Assembly: GCF_001434985.1 (NCBI RefSeq)
Contig: NZ_AZES01000094.1
Location: forward strand, 1-39,839
Origin: Companilactobacillus paralimentarius DSM 13238 = JCM 10415
GTDB lineage: Bacteria; Bacillota; Bacilli; Lactobacillales; Lactobacillaceae
Reading direction: 5' to 3'
DNA length: 39,839 bases
The translations under genes were made by a program, and so were the position numbers. Of the stretch, positions 1 through 7,119 are shown in pieces (position 1 is the stretch's first letter; each line of letters starts with the position of its first letter). The notes beneath the pieces were generated by a model. The model saw nothing but the letters and a program-made list of their open reading frames with translations, searched no databases and was not told the DNA's origin.

Positions 1-13
1 TATGGTCTAACTG

Positions 14-701
<688 letters not shown>

Positions 702-871
702 CAAAATATTTATATTCAATTATCACAAATCAAATTTAAAAGTTTGATTTGCTTAGTTATACTCAAACTAGAGTCGTAATCTTTATTGACTTTAGTGGCT
801 TTAAAAACATGTAGTACAACTCCTTCTCGATTACTGGAGAATGGAGGGTTAACTATGAGTGAAAGGATAAG

Positions 872-976
872 GTGCGTTGGGCTGTGTTTGCTTTCGTAGA
901 ATCCGTTGTTCAACTAGGTATCGCTTGCATATTCTTTGCAGTGGCCTATTGGATAATAAAAAAAGCTAACCACTAG
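872..976 (+). CDS. 34-residue hydrophobic peptide, putative type I toxin
   Basis: A 34-codon frame starting GTG with AAAGG five nt upstream. It encodes one predicted membrane helix (core VVQLGIACIFFAVAYWII, about residues 12-29), a Glu at residue 10 and a basic end (KKANH). Size, one helix and a charged tail resemble small membrane toxins of type I systems, but I do not recognise the family. A 14-codon frame (855-899, start ATG behind GGAGG) overlaps its start in another phase, which suggests translational coupling. A weak promoter TTGACT-18-TGTAGT sits at 786-815. The transcript would end at the hairpin 1021-1047, and an antisense RNA (958-1054) covers its 3' half. Coding status is inferred from this arrangement. 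Confidence 0.55.
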   Translation: MRWAVFAFVESVVQLGIACIFFAVAYWIIKKANH

Positions 977-1054
977 GGTTAGCCAACCAATGAAACTTTT
1001 CGAGTCATGATTGAGATCACGGGACCCATATTCCTATGGTCTCTTTTCGATTGC
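958..1054 (-). ncRNA. Candidate antisense antitoxin RNA
   Basis: Minus-strand promoter TTGCAA (1084-1089), 17-nt spacer, TATAAC (1061-1066). Start is expected near 1054. The RNA ends at a strong terminator whose stem is GCTAACC/GGTTAGC (965-983) followed by seven T (958-964). The roughly 97-nt RNA is complementary to the end of the 34-residue peptide gene and to its 3' UTR, including the bulged hairpin 1021-1043. Convergent genes with overlapping 3' ends are typical of the par/Fst, txpA/RatA and bsrG/SR4 type I systems. A 10-bp inverted repeat (1050-1059 / 1081-1090) flanks the promoter. Confidence 0.5.
1021..1047 (+). terminator. Putative terminator of the small-peptide mRNA
   Basis: Plus-strand stem GGGAC-C-CATA / TATG-GTCTC with a four-base loop TTCC and one bulged C, followed by TTTT. 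The same bases form a stem-loop inside the antisense RNA, a likely site of first contact between the two RNAs. Confidence 0.45.
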
Positions 1055-1111
1055 AAAAATGTTATAAATGATGATTATTCTTTTTGCAATCTTGAGGGGT
1101 TCTTTATTTAG

Positions 1112-1389
1112 ATAACCAATGTTCTTGGCAATATAGTGGAAACGAGCTGCGTAAGCCAGATTCCTGTGCTTTGCCTGACTTCACGAACTGCCTGCTCCTC
1201 AGTCAATTCGCAAAGTCCTGCAAATGCTCAGAATCTAAGCGGGCTTACTCCACTCTCTATTGAAATGAGCTTCATGAGGGTAACCTCTTCCGGTTTGCTA
1301 CAGTACTGGAATTGCCCGCAAAATCCGCGTGCGATTTCAGTACTTAGGCAAATCCTCGGAGGCTAACCGCCCTCACTCCGCTCTCTCTA
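1112..1389 (-). repeat. Dispersed two-hairpin repeat, copy A
   Basis: First of three copies of the same element. Read on the minus strand it begins TAGAGAGAGCGG, where TAG is the stop codon of the SPFH gene, and runs to ATATTGCCAAGAAC plus a short tail to 1112. Module 1 pairs GTGAGGG with CCCTCAT and, further in, AGTACTG with CAGTACT. Module 2 pairs GTAAGCC with GGCTTAC and AGATTCTG with GGAATCT. Between 1112 and 1139 the end matches copy B but not copy C. No transposase and no clear target duplication are visible. Confidence 0.9.
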
Positions 1390-2205
1390 CTTTTTACTAA
1401 TCTGATTCATAACTTGTGCGGTAACGGGGATTTCGGAGAACTTTCCTATATCTTCTTTACTCATCACAACGGTATTACTTGAGGATTCTGCCAAGGCTGC
1501 GAAGGCTTGGATTTGTTGATCTGTGAAGTATTTATTGTCGGCTGATGCTAACATGTCGTTTAACTTCTTGATTTCGTATGCTTTGGCATCGGCTCTAGCT
1601 ATGGTTGCGGCTGCTTCGGCTTTGGCTGTTGAGACGGTCGCATCGTTTCTAGCTTTTGTTTCAATTTCAATACTTCTGGCTTCACCATTTGCTTTGGCAA
1701 TGGCGGCTGTCTTCTCACGATCAGCTCTGATTTGCTTCTCCATTGATTCGGTGATGGAAGCTGATGGTTTCAATTCATCGATATTTACACGGTCTACTTT
1801 GATTCCGTAGGTATTAGTCAAATCCCCGATTGCTGCGGCTAAATCTGCGTTGATCTTTGAAGTTGAACCTAGTGCTTCGTTCAAGTCAATCTTACCGATA
1901 ATATCACGTAAGTGTCCACGGACTAATTGCACCATTGATTCAACTGAGTTGCTGTTTTCATATTCAAATTTACGTGCATCGGTAACATGATAATTTAATG
2001 TAACGTTTGTCTGTACTTCAGCGTTATCTTTGGTAATAACGGAATATCCCTTTAAGGACAACGGTATCATTGCAAGGTCCACTATTCTAACTTTTTGAAA
2101 AATGGGAATGTAAAAACTCAAACCAGCGTTAACTTCACGCTTGTATCTTCCCAAAGTTTCAACCAATCCAACATGATTTTGACGCACTACCTTAAATCCA
2201 AACAT
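1387..2205 (-). CDS. SPFH/Band 7 (stomatin-like) protein
   Basis: 272 residues. Residues about 5-170 read as an SPFH/Band 7 domain (GLVETLGRYKREVNAGLSF, VQTNVTLNYHVTDARKFEY). Residues about 165-215 form an Ala-rich helical stretch (ARSIEIETKARNDATVSTAK) typical of flotillin or stomatin oligomerisation. It has no N-terminal transmembrane helix, so peripheral membrane association is inferred. SPFH proteins scaffold membrane microdomains; the client here is unknown. It lies 18 nt downstream of the RHH regulator gene on the same strand (start behind GGCGGGG) and is probably cotranscribed. Its TAG stop is also the first three bases of repeat copy A. Confidence 0.85.
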   Translation of the reverse strand: MFGFKVVRQNHVGLVETLGRYKREVNAGLSFYIPIFQKVRIVDLAMIPLSLKGYSVITKDNAEVQTNVTLNYHVTDARKFEYENSNSVESMVQLVRGHLRDIIGKIDLNEALGSTSKINADLAAAIGDLTNTYGIKVDRVNIDELKPSASITESMEKQIRADREKTAAIAKANGEARSIEIETKARNDATVSTAKAEAAATIARADAKAYEIKKLNDMLASADNKYFTDQQIQAFAALAESSSNTVVMSKEDIGKFSEIPVTAQVMNQISKK

Positions 2206-2223
2206 TATTCCCCGCCTACTTTT

Positions 2224-2547
2224 CTATTTTAATTCCTGGATTGTCAGGATATTACCATTTGCTTTAATAACCTGATAATTATGTTGGGTGTTAACTGAAT
2301 CGTTTGCCAGTAAATCATAGCGATAGTAGATACCTTTAACCTCGACCAAGTCGTTTGCCATGTTGATCTTATCCCCTCTAACGATAGACCCTACAATTTG
2401 GCGCTGTTCGAGGTTATTTGTAGGTACAGCTTCACTCAATTTGGTGACAATATAATTGTTAACACTACGATTTTCACGGCCTGCATCTTCCGCAATCCGG
2501 TCGTACAAATCTTTATCTAGTCTTAATGCAATCATCTTATCTGCCAT
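2224..2547 (-). CDS. Ribbon-helix-helix (Arc/CopG-like) regulator
   Basis: 107 residues. The N-terminus (MIALRLDKDLYDRIAEDAG, then RENRSVNNYIVTKLSEA) is an RHH DNA-binding fold: a beta strand with alternating residues, then two helices. Residues about 50-107 form a beta-rich tail of unknown role (VKGIYYRYDLLAND). It is the first gene of an operon with the SPFH gene. The ATG at 2547 starts about 7 nt after the -10 box, so the mRNA appears leaderless. A 32-bp palindrome upstream suggests autoregulation. It could be read as an antitoxin, but no toxin neighbour is present. The RHH call is firm; the target is inferred. Confidence 0.75.
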   Translation of the reverse strand: MADKMIALRLDKDLYDRIAEDAGRENRSVNNYIVTKLSEAVPTNNLEQRQIVGSIVRGDKINMANDLVEVKGIYYRYDLLANDSVNTQHNYQVIKANGNILTIQELK

Positions 2548-2553
2548 ATCTGT

Positions 2554-2596
2554 ATTATAGCACCTTTATATCAAAGTGATATCATTTTGATATAAA
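2554..2596 (-). promoter_or_regulatory. Leaderless promoter and 32-bp palindromic operator of the RHH operon
   Basis: The minus strand has an extended -10, TGC-TATAAT (TATAAT at 2554-2559), only 6 nt before the ATG. No consensus -35 is seen at the right distance. A dyad from 2565 to 2596 has arms TTTATATCAAA and TTTGATATAAA around a central TGATATCA, with one mismatched pair. It covers the -35 region. RHH dimers bind such palindromes, often cooperatively, so autorepression is a reasonable inference. Confidence 0.65.
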
Positions 2597-2609
2597 ATTT
2601 AGGCAAAAT

Positions 2610-2632
2610 AAAAAAAGCCTACTAATGTAAGC
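2610..2632 (-). terminator. Terminator of the GT8 gene
   Basis: GCTTAC-ATTA-GTAGGC (one G-T pair) followed by seven T on the minus strand. The stem includes the TAG stop codon of the glycosyltransferase gene. Confidence 0.7.
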
Positions 2633-3434
2633 TTTTGGCAACATGGGCATAATGCTTGTACAATCCGGAGAAACGTTCTTTGTAGTCTGGTTTCCAAGGT
2701 TTATCTCGTCCACAGAAATGTAGGATTGAGGTATGTTCAATTACCCAATCAATATCCCAGACGCCGTTACTCTTGGTGTAATAGAGTGGATTCATTCGGG
2801 CGTCATAATTGTATATTTCATCAGGAATCTTCTTGATATGTTGTCCATAGAGGCCATTCAAGATATCTTGATCTGGTAAGAACAGTGCCAAGTTTTTAAT
2901 TCTGATATAGCCATAAATATCCTCAGCTTTGACGTGTTCTCGTTCTTCAGGCAAGTTCATCAAAATCACTCCAGAATTGTAGTAGCCATCGGTATCAAAG
3001 TTACCTAAACGGATCTTATTTAATGAATCAGTTACATCCAGTGCGATGTGGCTAGCAGCTGCGTACCAGTAGCCATCGAAGTCCATGTTATATAACTTTT
3101 TCAAATCATTGATCACTAAGACGTCGGTATCGAGGTAGAGTACTCGTTTCAGATTCTTGGGCAAATATTCGTAGGCCAACAAGCGATAATAAATTGTCTT
3201 CGGATAGCGGTCGGTCACTGGTGCCTTGTCGAAATGGGTATTGGGAACGATGATTGGATGATAGGTCATCTTGAGTCTCTTGCAGACTTGGATAATCCTT
3301 TGGGTATGAGTTAATTTCTTATCTTGAATCACGTATACGGAAAAACTGGTTGCGGAGGTATTACGTTTGATTGAGTATAAGACTGTTAGTAGTTGATCGA
3401 CGACACGATCATCAATCGCAAATAATAGATTCAT
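2622..3434 (-). CDS. Glycosyltransferase family 8 protein
   Basis: 270 residues, GT-A fold, retaining transferase that uses a nucleotide sugar. Visible: MNLLFAIDD start strand, YLDTDVLV with the metal-binding DxD at residues 102-104, YNSGVILMNL, LPDQDILN, and the C-terminal HFCGRDKPW, all standard for the LgtC/GspA-like family. Acceptor unknown; cell-surface glycan or glycoprotein modification is the usual role. A GTG at 3443 is in frame, but AGGAG sits only 1 nt from it and 10 nt from the ATG at 3434, so I take the ATG. Single gene with its own terminator. Confident on family, not on substrate. Confidence 0.85.
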   Translation of the reverse strand: MNLLFAIDDRVVDQLLTVLYSIKRNTSATSFSVYVIQDKKLTHTQRIIQVCKRLKMTYHPIIVPNTHFDKAPVTDRYPKTIYYRLLAYEYLPKNLKRVLYLDTDVLVINDLKKLYNMDFDGYWYAAASHIALDVTDSLNKIRLGNFDTDGYYNSGVILMNLPEEREHVKAEDIYGYIRIKNLALFLPDQDILNGLYGQHIKKIPDEIYNYDARMNPLYYTKSNGVWDIDWVIEHTSILHFCGRDKPWKPDYKERFSGLYKHYAHVAKSLH

Positions 3435-3488
3435 TGGTTCCACGCTCCTCTGAATTGATTAACTACCCTCATTATAGCCGTTTGTCGC

Positions 3489-3518
3489 TTGAATCTACTA
3501 TCTTTCATCGCTTATAAT
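3489..3518 (+). promoter_or_regulatory. Promoter of the deformylase-like gene
   Basis: TTGAAT (3489-3494), 18-nt spacer, TATAAT (3513-3518), about 28 nt before the ATG. Confidence 0.55.
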
Positions 3519-3546
3519 GAGAACATTCTATTCTAGGAGTTTAATT

Positions 3547-3957
3547 ATGATTAAACCAATAAATCACGACCAAGCATTTCTCAGTCAAAAATCCGAATTA
3601 GCCACTAAAAATGATTCTCAAGTCGTTCAAGATTTGCTCGACACTCTACAATCTCATTCCGAAAACTGTGTCGGTATGGCAGCCAACATGATTGGCGTTA
3701 ACAAGCGTATCATCGCTTTTTCTATGGGAATAATGAACATTCCTATGATAAATCCTTCTATTATAAGTATGCAGAATCCCTATCACACTTCTGAAGGTTG
3801 TCTTTCTCTTGAAGGTGAACGTCCTACTAAACGTTTTAAGAATATTACAGTTAAGTATTTGGATGTTAACTTCAAAGAACATACACAAGAGTTCTCCGAC
3901 TTCATTGCTCAAATTATTCAACATGAAGTTGATCATTGTGATGGTATTTTGATTTAA
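3547..3957 (+). CDS. Peptide deformylase-like protein
   Basis: 136 residues. Removes the N-formyl group from nascent peptides if active. The three motifs are present in order. Motif 1 is diverged: CVGMAANMIG (residues 41-50) where GVGLAAPQIG is usual, so the oxyanion-hole Gln is replaced. Motif 2 is EGCLS (83-87, metal Cys85). Motif 3 is QHEVDH (125-130, metal His126/His130 and catalytic Glu127). It is shorter than typical deformylases. AGGAG lies 8 nt before the chosen ATG, and an in-frame start at 3517 lacks a ribosome site. This fits the second, diverged Def-like protein common in Firmicutes; the housekeeping Def is presumably elsewhere. Confidence 0.8.
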   Translation: MIKPINHDQAFLSQKSELATKNDSQVVQDLLDTLQSHSENCVGMAANMIGVNKRIIAFSMGIMNIPMINPSIISMQNPYHTSEGCLSLEGERPTKRFKNITVKYLDVNFKEHTQEFSDFIAQIIQHEVDHCDGILI

Positions 3958-4006
3958 AGACATAATCAAGTATGATTTATTTCATCATTGATTATTTGAA
4001 ATTATT

Positions 4007-4027
4007 AAGTACGTTTTGAATCGTACT
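4007..4027. terminator. Short hairpin after the deformylase-like gene
   Basis: AAGTACG/CGTACTT stem with a 7-nt loop about 50 nt after the stop. It is followed by only a few T, so it is a weak terminator or an mRNA end-stabilising hairpin. Confidence 0.35.
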
Positions 4028-4047
4028 TGATTTCTAATTCGAACAAC

Positions 4048-4092
4048 AAAAAACTAGAAAATTTCCCTTATTGGAATTTTTCTAGTTTTTTT
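4048..4092. terminator. Bidirectional terminator between def-like gene and mntH
   Basis: CTAGAAAATTTCC (4054-4066) pairs with GGAATTTTTCTAG (4073-4085) with one mismatch. It is flanked by A and T runs on both sides, so it ends both the plus-strand gene and the minus-strand mntH transcript. For mntH it lies beyond repeat copy B, so the repeat is part of the mntH 3' UTR. Confidence 0.85.
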
Positions 4093-4129
4093 GGTTTTGT
4101 TTTAGAAATAATTTTGATTTTTTTCTTTA

Positions 4130-4404
4130 ATAACCATGGTTCTTGGCAATATAGTGGAAACGAGTTACACAAGCCAGATTCCTGTGCTTTGCCTGATTTC
4201 ACGAACCGTCTGCTACGCAGCCAATTCGCAAAGTCCTGCAAATGCTCAGAATCTAAACGGCTTGTTTCACTCTCTATTCTGAAACGAGCTACGCAGGCCA
4301 ATTTCTTTCGGTTTGCTACAGAACTGAAATCATCCGCAAATACAGCGGCTAATTTCAATTCTTAGGCAAATCCTCGGAAATTCCCAGGCCTGCTTCGCTC
4401 TCTA
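4130..4404 (-). repeat. Dispersed two-hairpin repeat, copy B
   Basis: Read on the minus strand it begins TAGAGAGCGAAGCAGGCC with TAG being the mntH stop codon. Module 1 outer stem GCAGGCC/GGCCTGC; inner stem AGAATTG/CAGTTCT. Module 2 outer stems GAGT/ACTC and ACAAGCC/GGCTTGT. Core 4151-4404 is 254 bp, the same as copy C; the end from 4130 to 4150 matches copy A and holds a CCATGG palindrome. A terminator follows at 4048-4092. Confidence 0.9.
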
Positions 4405-6042
4405 TCTTTCTGCGACTGCTTCTTTATCGAATTCAGCTTCTGAACCGGCTTCTCTTGATAGTTTAGCTAAGTGTTCGTATGTTGATGATACGTGTTCACT
4501 TGCTAATTCTGTCTTCAATCTTTCATTACCTTTATGCATATCAACCAATGTCCATACTAGTAAGGCTACTACGGCTACGATCAATACCCAGGCGATAATG
4601 TCGGCTTGTGTTGATTGTGCTGCTGTGATTCCATCTCCATAGAAAGCCTTGATTTGATCTGGCAATCCATAAAGGTTTAATCCTGTTAGGGCTAGAACTG
4701 AGAACCAACCGAATCCTTTGATCCAAATTGCATTCTTAAATTTCTTACCCATCTCAGTAGCACTATCTGTCATTAATAGTAATGGCAACATTGAGAATGG
4801 TAAAGCGAAGGCTAAGAAGACTTGTGAGTTGTTCATTAAATCATTCAAAGCCACGTGTTCATCAATTGAACTCTTACCGCTTGTTAACATAACACAGATT
4901 AGAACTGGAATAACTGATAGCAAACGTGTTACTAAACGACGTAACCATAGAGGCATCTTCATGTGAACGAAACCTTCCATGATAACTTGTCCTGAAAGTG
5001 TACCTGTAATTGTTGAATTTTGACCTGAAGCTAATAAGGCTACAGCAAATAATGTTGAAAGAATACCTGATTTAGCAACAGCAATCAAAACACCATTACT
5101 TAATGTTGATGTATCTGATAAAGCTTGGTACAAACCAAAGAATGATGGATCTTTAACGGCGCCACTCTTGAAGACGGCAACACCCATGATCAATAGCAAG
5201 GCATTAACGAAGAATGCAGCTGTCAATTGGATATTTGAATCCCAAGCTGAGAAACGTACGTTTTGTGCAACTGATTTTTCATCAGCGTGATCAACTTTTC
5301 TTGTTTGAGAAATAGCTGAATGTAGATACAAGTTATGAGGCATAACTGTAGCACCAATGATACCTAGAGCACCTTGCAATGGTGATTGCCCACCAATTGT
5401 TGGATGTGTAGCAAAAGTCTTACCTGTTGGAACTAATCCAGCAAAGGCAGCACCCCAGTTAGGATCTGATAGTGCAACTTGATATACGAATACGAATAAA
5501 ATAACAAGAATTAAACATACAACGATAGCTTCAATTTTTCTGAAACCAATCTTAGTTAATAATAACAATACTAAAACATCACCAACGGTGATAAATACGG
5601 CGATTACTAATGGAATATTGAATAATAGGTATAACGCAATCGCACCACCGATAACTTCGGCAATATCTGTCGCCATAATAGCGAACTCAGTTAAAATCCA
5701 TAAAACAATTCCTAATGATCTACTTGTTCTAGCACGAATTGCTTGTGCCAGATCCATCTTACTCACGATGCCTAGTTTAGCAGCCATATATTGTAACAAC
5801 ATGGCAATTAAACTAGACAAGAGAATAACTGACATTAATAGGTATTGGAAATTTTGACCACCGGTGATTGATGTTGACCAGTTACCTGGATCCATGTAAC
5901 CAACGGCAACTAAAGCCCCTGGACCTGAGTATGCAAGTAGAGTTTTGAAAAAGCCTTTGTCCTTTGGAACATCGACTGTACCATTGATTTCTTCTAGCGA
6001 AGGACCATTGGCATATTGGATTAATTTACGCTTTTCAGCCAT
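4402..6042 (-). CDS. mntH: Nramp-family Mn2+/H+ symporter
   Basis: 546 residues, about 11 transmembrane helices. Imports manganese (and other divalent metals) with protons across the cytoplasmic membrane; lactobacilli accumulate Mn2+ against oxidative stress. The metal-binding DPGN motif of TM1 is at residues 51-54 (VGYMDPGNW) and the TM6 motif is in GATVMPHNLYLHSAI. The C-terminal cytosolic tail is rich in Glu and Lys. ATG at 6042 is preceded by GGGGAG. It follows the usp gene by 30 nt and is probably cotranscribed. The divergent DtxR-type regulator gene at 7120 suggests metal-dependent control. The TAG stop coincides with the start of repeat copy B. Confidence 0.95.
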   Translation of the reverse strand: MAEKRKLIQYANGPSLEEINGTVDVPKDKGFFKTLLAYSGPGALVAVGYMDPGNWSTSITGGQNFQYLLMSVILLSSLIAMLLQYMAAKLGIVSKMDLAQAIRARTSRSLGIVLWILTEFAIMATDIAEVIGGAIALYLLFNIPLVIAVFITVGDVLVLLLLTKIGFRKIEAIVVCLILVILFVFVYQVALSDPNWGAAFAGLVPTGKTFATHPTIGGQSPLQGALGIIGATVMPHNLYLHSAISQTRKVDHADEKSVAQNVRFSAWDSNIQLTAAFFVNALLLIMGVAVFKSGAVKDPSFFGLYQALSDTSTLSNGVLIAVAKSGILSTLFAVALLASGQNSTITGTLSGQVIMEGFVHMKMPLWLRRLVTRLLSVIPVLICVMLTSGKSSIDEHVALNDLMNNSQVFLAFALPFSMLPLLLMTDSATEMGKKFKNAIWIKGFGWFSVLALTGLNLYGLPDQIKAFYGDGITAAQSTQADIIAWVLIVAVVALLVWTLVDMHKGNERLKTELASEHVSSTYEHLAKLSREAGSEAEFDKEAVAER

Positions 6043-6072
6043 ATTAATCTCCCCTTATATTTGAATTTGGTT

Positions 6073-6513
6073 TTAGCGAATAATCATAATTGAAATAGGT
6101 GAATATTTCGCCATATATGCGGCTTGAGAACCGAAATACTTTCTAATCCCCTTCTTAGATAGCGAACCGATTACTAATAGATCGGCTTTGGCAGCAGGAA
6201 TGATATCTTTCACGATTGTCTCGCCAGGATCTCCTTCACCAATCATAAGTTCGACCTTTTGGACTCCAGCATCCAAGGCAACTTTACGATACTCTTGCAT
6301 ATGCTCTTCTAAATCTTTACGTTCACCATGAACGTAATCTCTAGTTAAGGCTTGATATACATTCATATCTCCGCTTTCCAATATGGAAGTGATAATCAAA
6401 GTTGAATTGTCTTTGATACAACGATGCATGGCATATCTAAATGCTAATTGAGCATCAGCTGAATCATCAACACCAACCAAGACACGTTCAAATGTGTTGT
6501 TCTGCTTTGACAT
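6073..6513 (-). CDS. Universal stress protein (UspA family)
   Basis: 146 residues, Rossmann-like alpha/beta fold. N-terminal RVLVGVDDSADAQLAFRYA, central VELMIGEGDPGETIV, and C-terminal LLVIGSLSKKGIRKYFGS. The last block replaces the ATP-binding G-x2-G-x9-G(S/T) motif in altered spacing (GSLSKKG...GS), so nucleotide binding is uncertain. First gene of a likely usp-mntH operon with GGAGG upstream of its ATG. Pairing a Usp gene with an Nramp transporter recurs in lactobacilli and suggests a stress or metal-linked role, which is inference. Confidence 0.9.
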   Translation of the reverse strand: MSKQNNTFERVLVGVDDSADAQLAFRYAMHRCIKDNSTLIITSILESGDMNVYQALTRDYVHGERKDLEEHMQEYRKVALDAGVQKVELMIGEGDPGETIVKDIIPAAKADLLVIGSLSKKGIRKYFGSQAAYMAKYSPISIMIIR

Positions 6514-6576
6514 TGGTTTCTTTCCTCCAATTAATTTTTACCAGACAAGTAAGTCTTGCTCGCCTTTCCAAAGACC

Positions 6577-6625
6577 ATTCTACCGCTTTTTAAATCTATG
6601 TAAACTATTTTTTAAGCCTACCTAA
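6577..6625 (-). promoter_or_regulatory. usp-mntH promoter with candidate metal-regulator site
   Basis: Minus-strand TTTACA (6599-6604), 16-nt spacer, TAGAAT (6577-6582). Just upstream, TTAGGTAGGCTTAA (6612-6625 reversed) resembles a DtxR-family box (TTAGG half-site, near dyad). A second similar site TTAGGTAGCTTAG lies at 6697-6709. With a DtxR/MntR-type gene next door these are the best operator candidates, but no binding rule for this species is known to me. Confidence 0.45.
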
Positions 6626-6919
6626 TAAAAAAGTACAAACAGTAATTTTTCTTCAAAAATTTTAGAAAACGATTACTTGACCATTATAAAGGCTTTCTAA
6701 GCTACCTAATGTGATATAAAGGATTATTCTTAAACATAGCTTAACTATTTCAAATAAAATAATTATGTTATATTAAAGGCATTAACGACGGAGCTATAGT
6801 GATTCATGAATATAATTATTTGACAATATGTCCATACAATACACTTTATATTTATGTTTAACTATTTTTATTAGTCTAAACTAATAAATTACTCTTATTC
6901 TTATTAATGGAGGAATATC
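6626..6919. promoter_or_regulatory. Regulatory intergenic region between usp-mntH and the mntR block
   Basis: No gene seen. AAAACGATTACT at 6666-6677 is a partial match to a catabolite (cre/LacI-type) site and sits near a minus-strand TATAAT (6683-6688). The motif AACTATTT occurs three times across the region (around 6602, 6743 and 6860). A dyad ATTAGT-CTAA-ACTAAT (6873-6888) lies 31 nt upstream of the 53-codon gene. A plus-strand TTGACA near 6830 lacks a good -10. It looks like a densely regulated divergent promoter region. Confidence 0.4.
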
Positions 6920-7081
6920 ATGCGTAAAGAAACACATCAAGAAGTAATTAACGAGGTCAATGACGAGGAGTTTTTAACCAACAATTGGTTAACTTCCGAA
7001 GTTTTAGTTGGTATGTATTCAAGAATTTTTACTAATTCTCTACTATTAGATGACATGATTTTTAAGAATCGCAGAAAATAG
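6920..7081 (+). CDS. 53-residue protein of unknown function next to mntR
   Basis: Open frame of 53 codons starting at an ATG with a strong GGAGG 6 nt upstream and ending at TAG. The product is soluble and charged: N-terminus MRKETHQEVINEVNDEEF (acidic, His6), a central WLTSEVLVGMYSRIF amphipathic stretch, and a basic KNRRK end. I recognise no family. The next gene, a DtxR/MntR-type regulator, follows by 38 nt on the same strand, so cotranscription is likely. A small protein made beside a manganese regulator recalls MntS of E. coli only by context; there is no sequence resemblance I can see. Confidence 0.65.
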   Translation: MRKETHQEVINEVNDEEFLTNNWLTSEVLVGMYSRIFTNSLLLDDMIFKNRRK

Positions 7082-7119
7082 GTTGAAAGAACCTTATTAA
7101 GAAAAAGTGGTGAACGACT

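Noticed and set aside
716-913. 65-codon minus-strand frame ending just before a terminator
   Set aside because: It starts with TTG, has no ribosome site, no recognisable domain, and lies antisense to the toxin-like leader; the RNA features explain the region better.
1136-1366. Open frames across repeat copy A, with similar ones across copies B and C (4027-4365, 4068-4358, 12072-12350, 12293-12493)
   Set aside because: They occur on both strands, have no ribosome sites, and the changes between copies keep base pairing and not codons. Similar translations only reflect the shared DNA.
1112-1389. Repeat as an insertion sequence or MITE with flanking direct repeats
   Set aside because: No transposase frame, no convincing target-site duplication; the boundary at a stop codon was noted instead. 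A mobile origin is not excluded.
3646-3969. 107-codon frame antisense to the deformylase-like gene
   Set aside because: Shadow of a gene with all three Def motifs.
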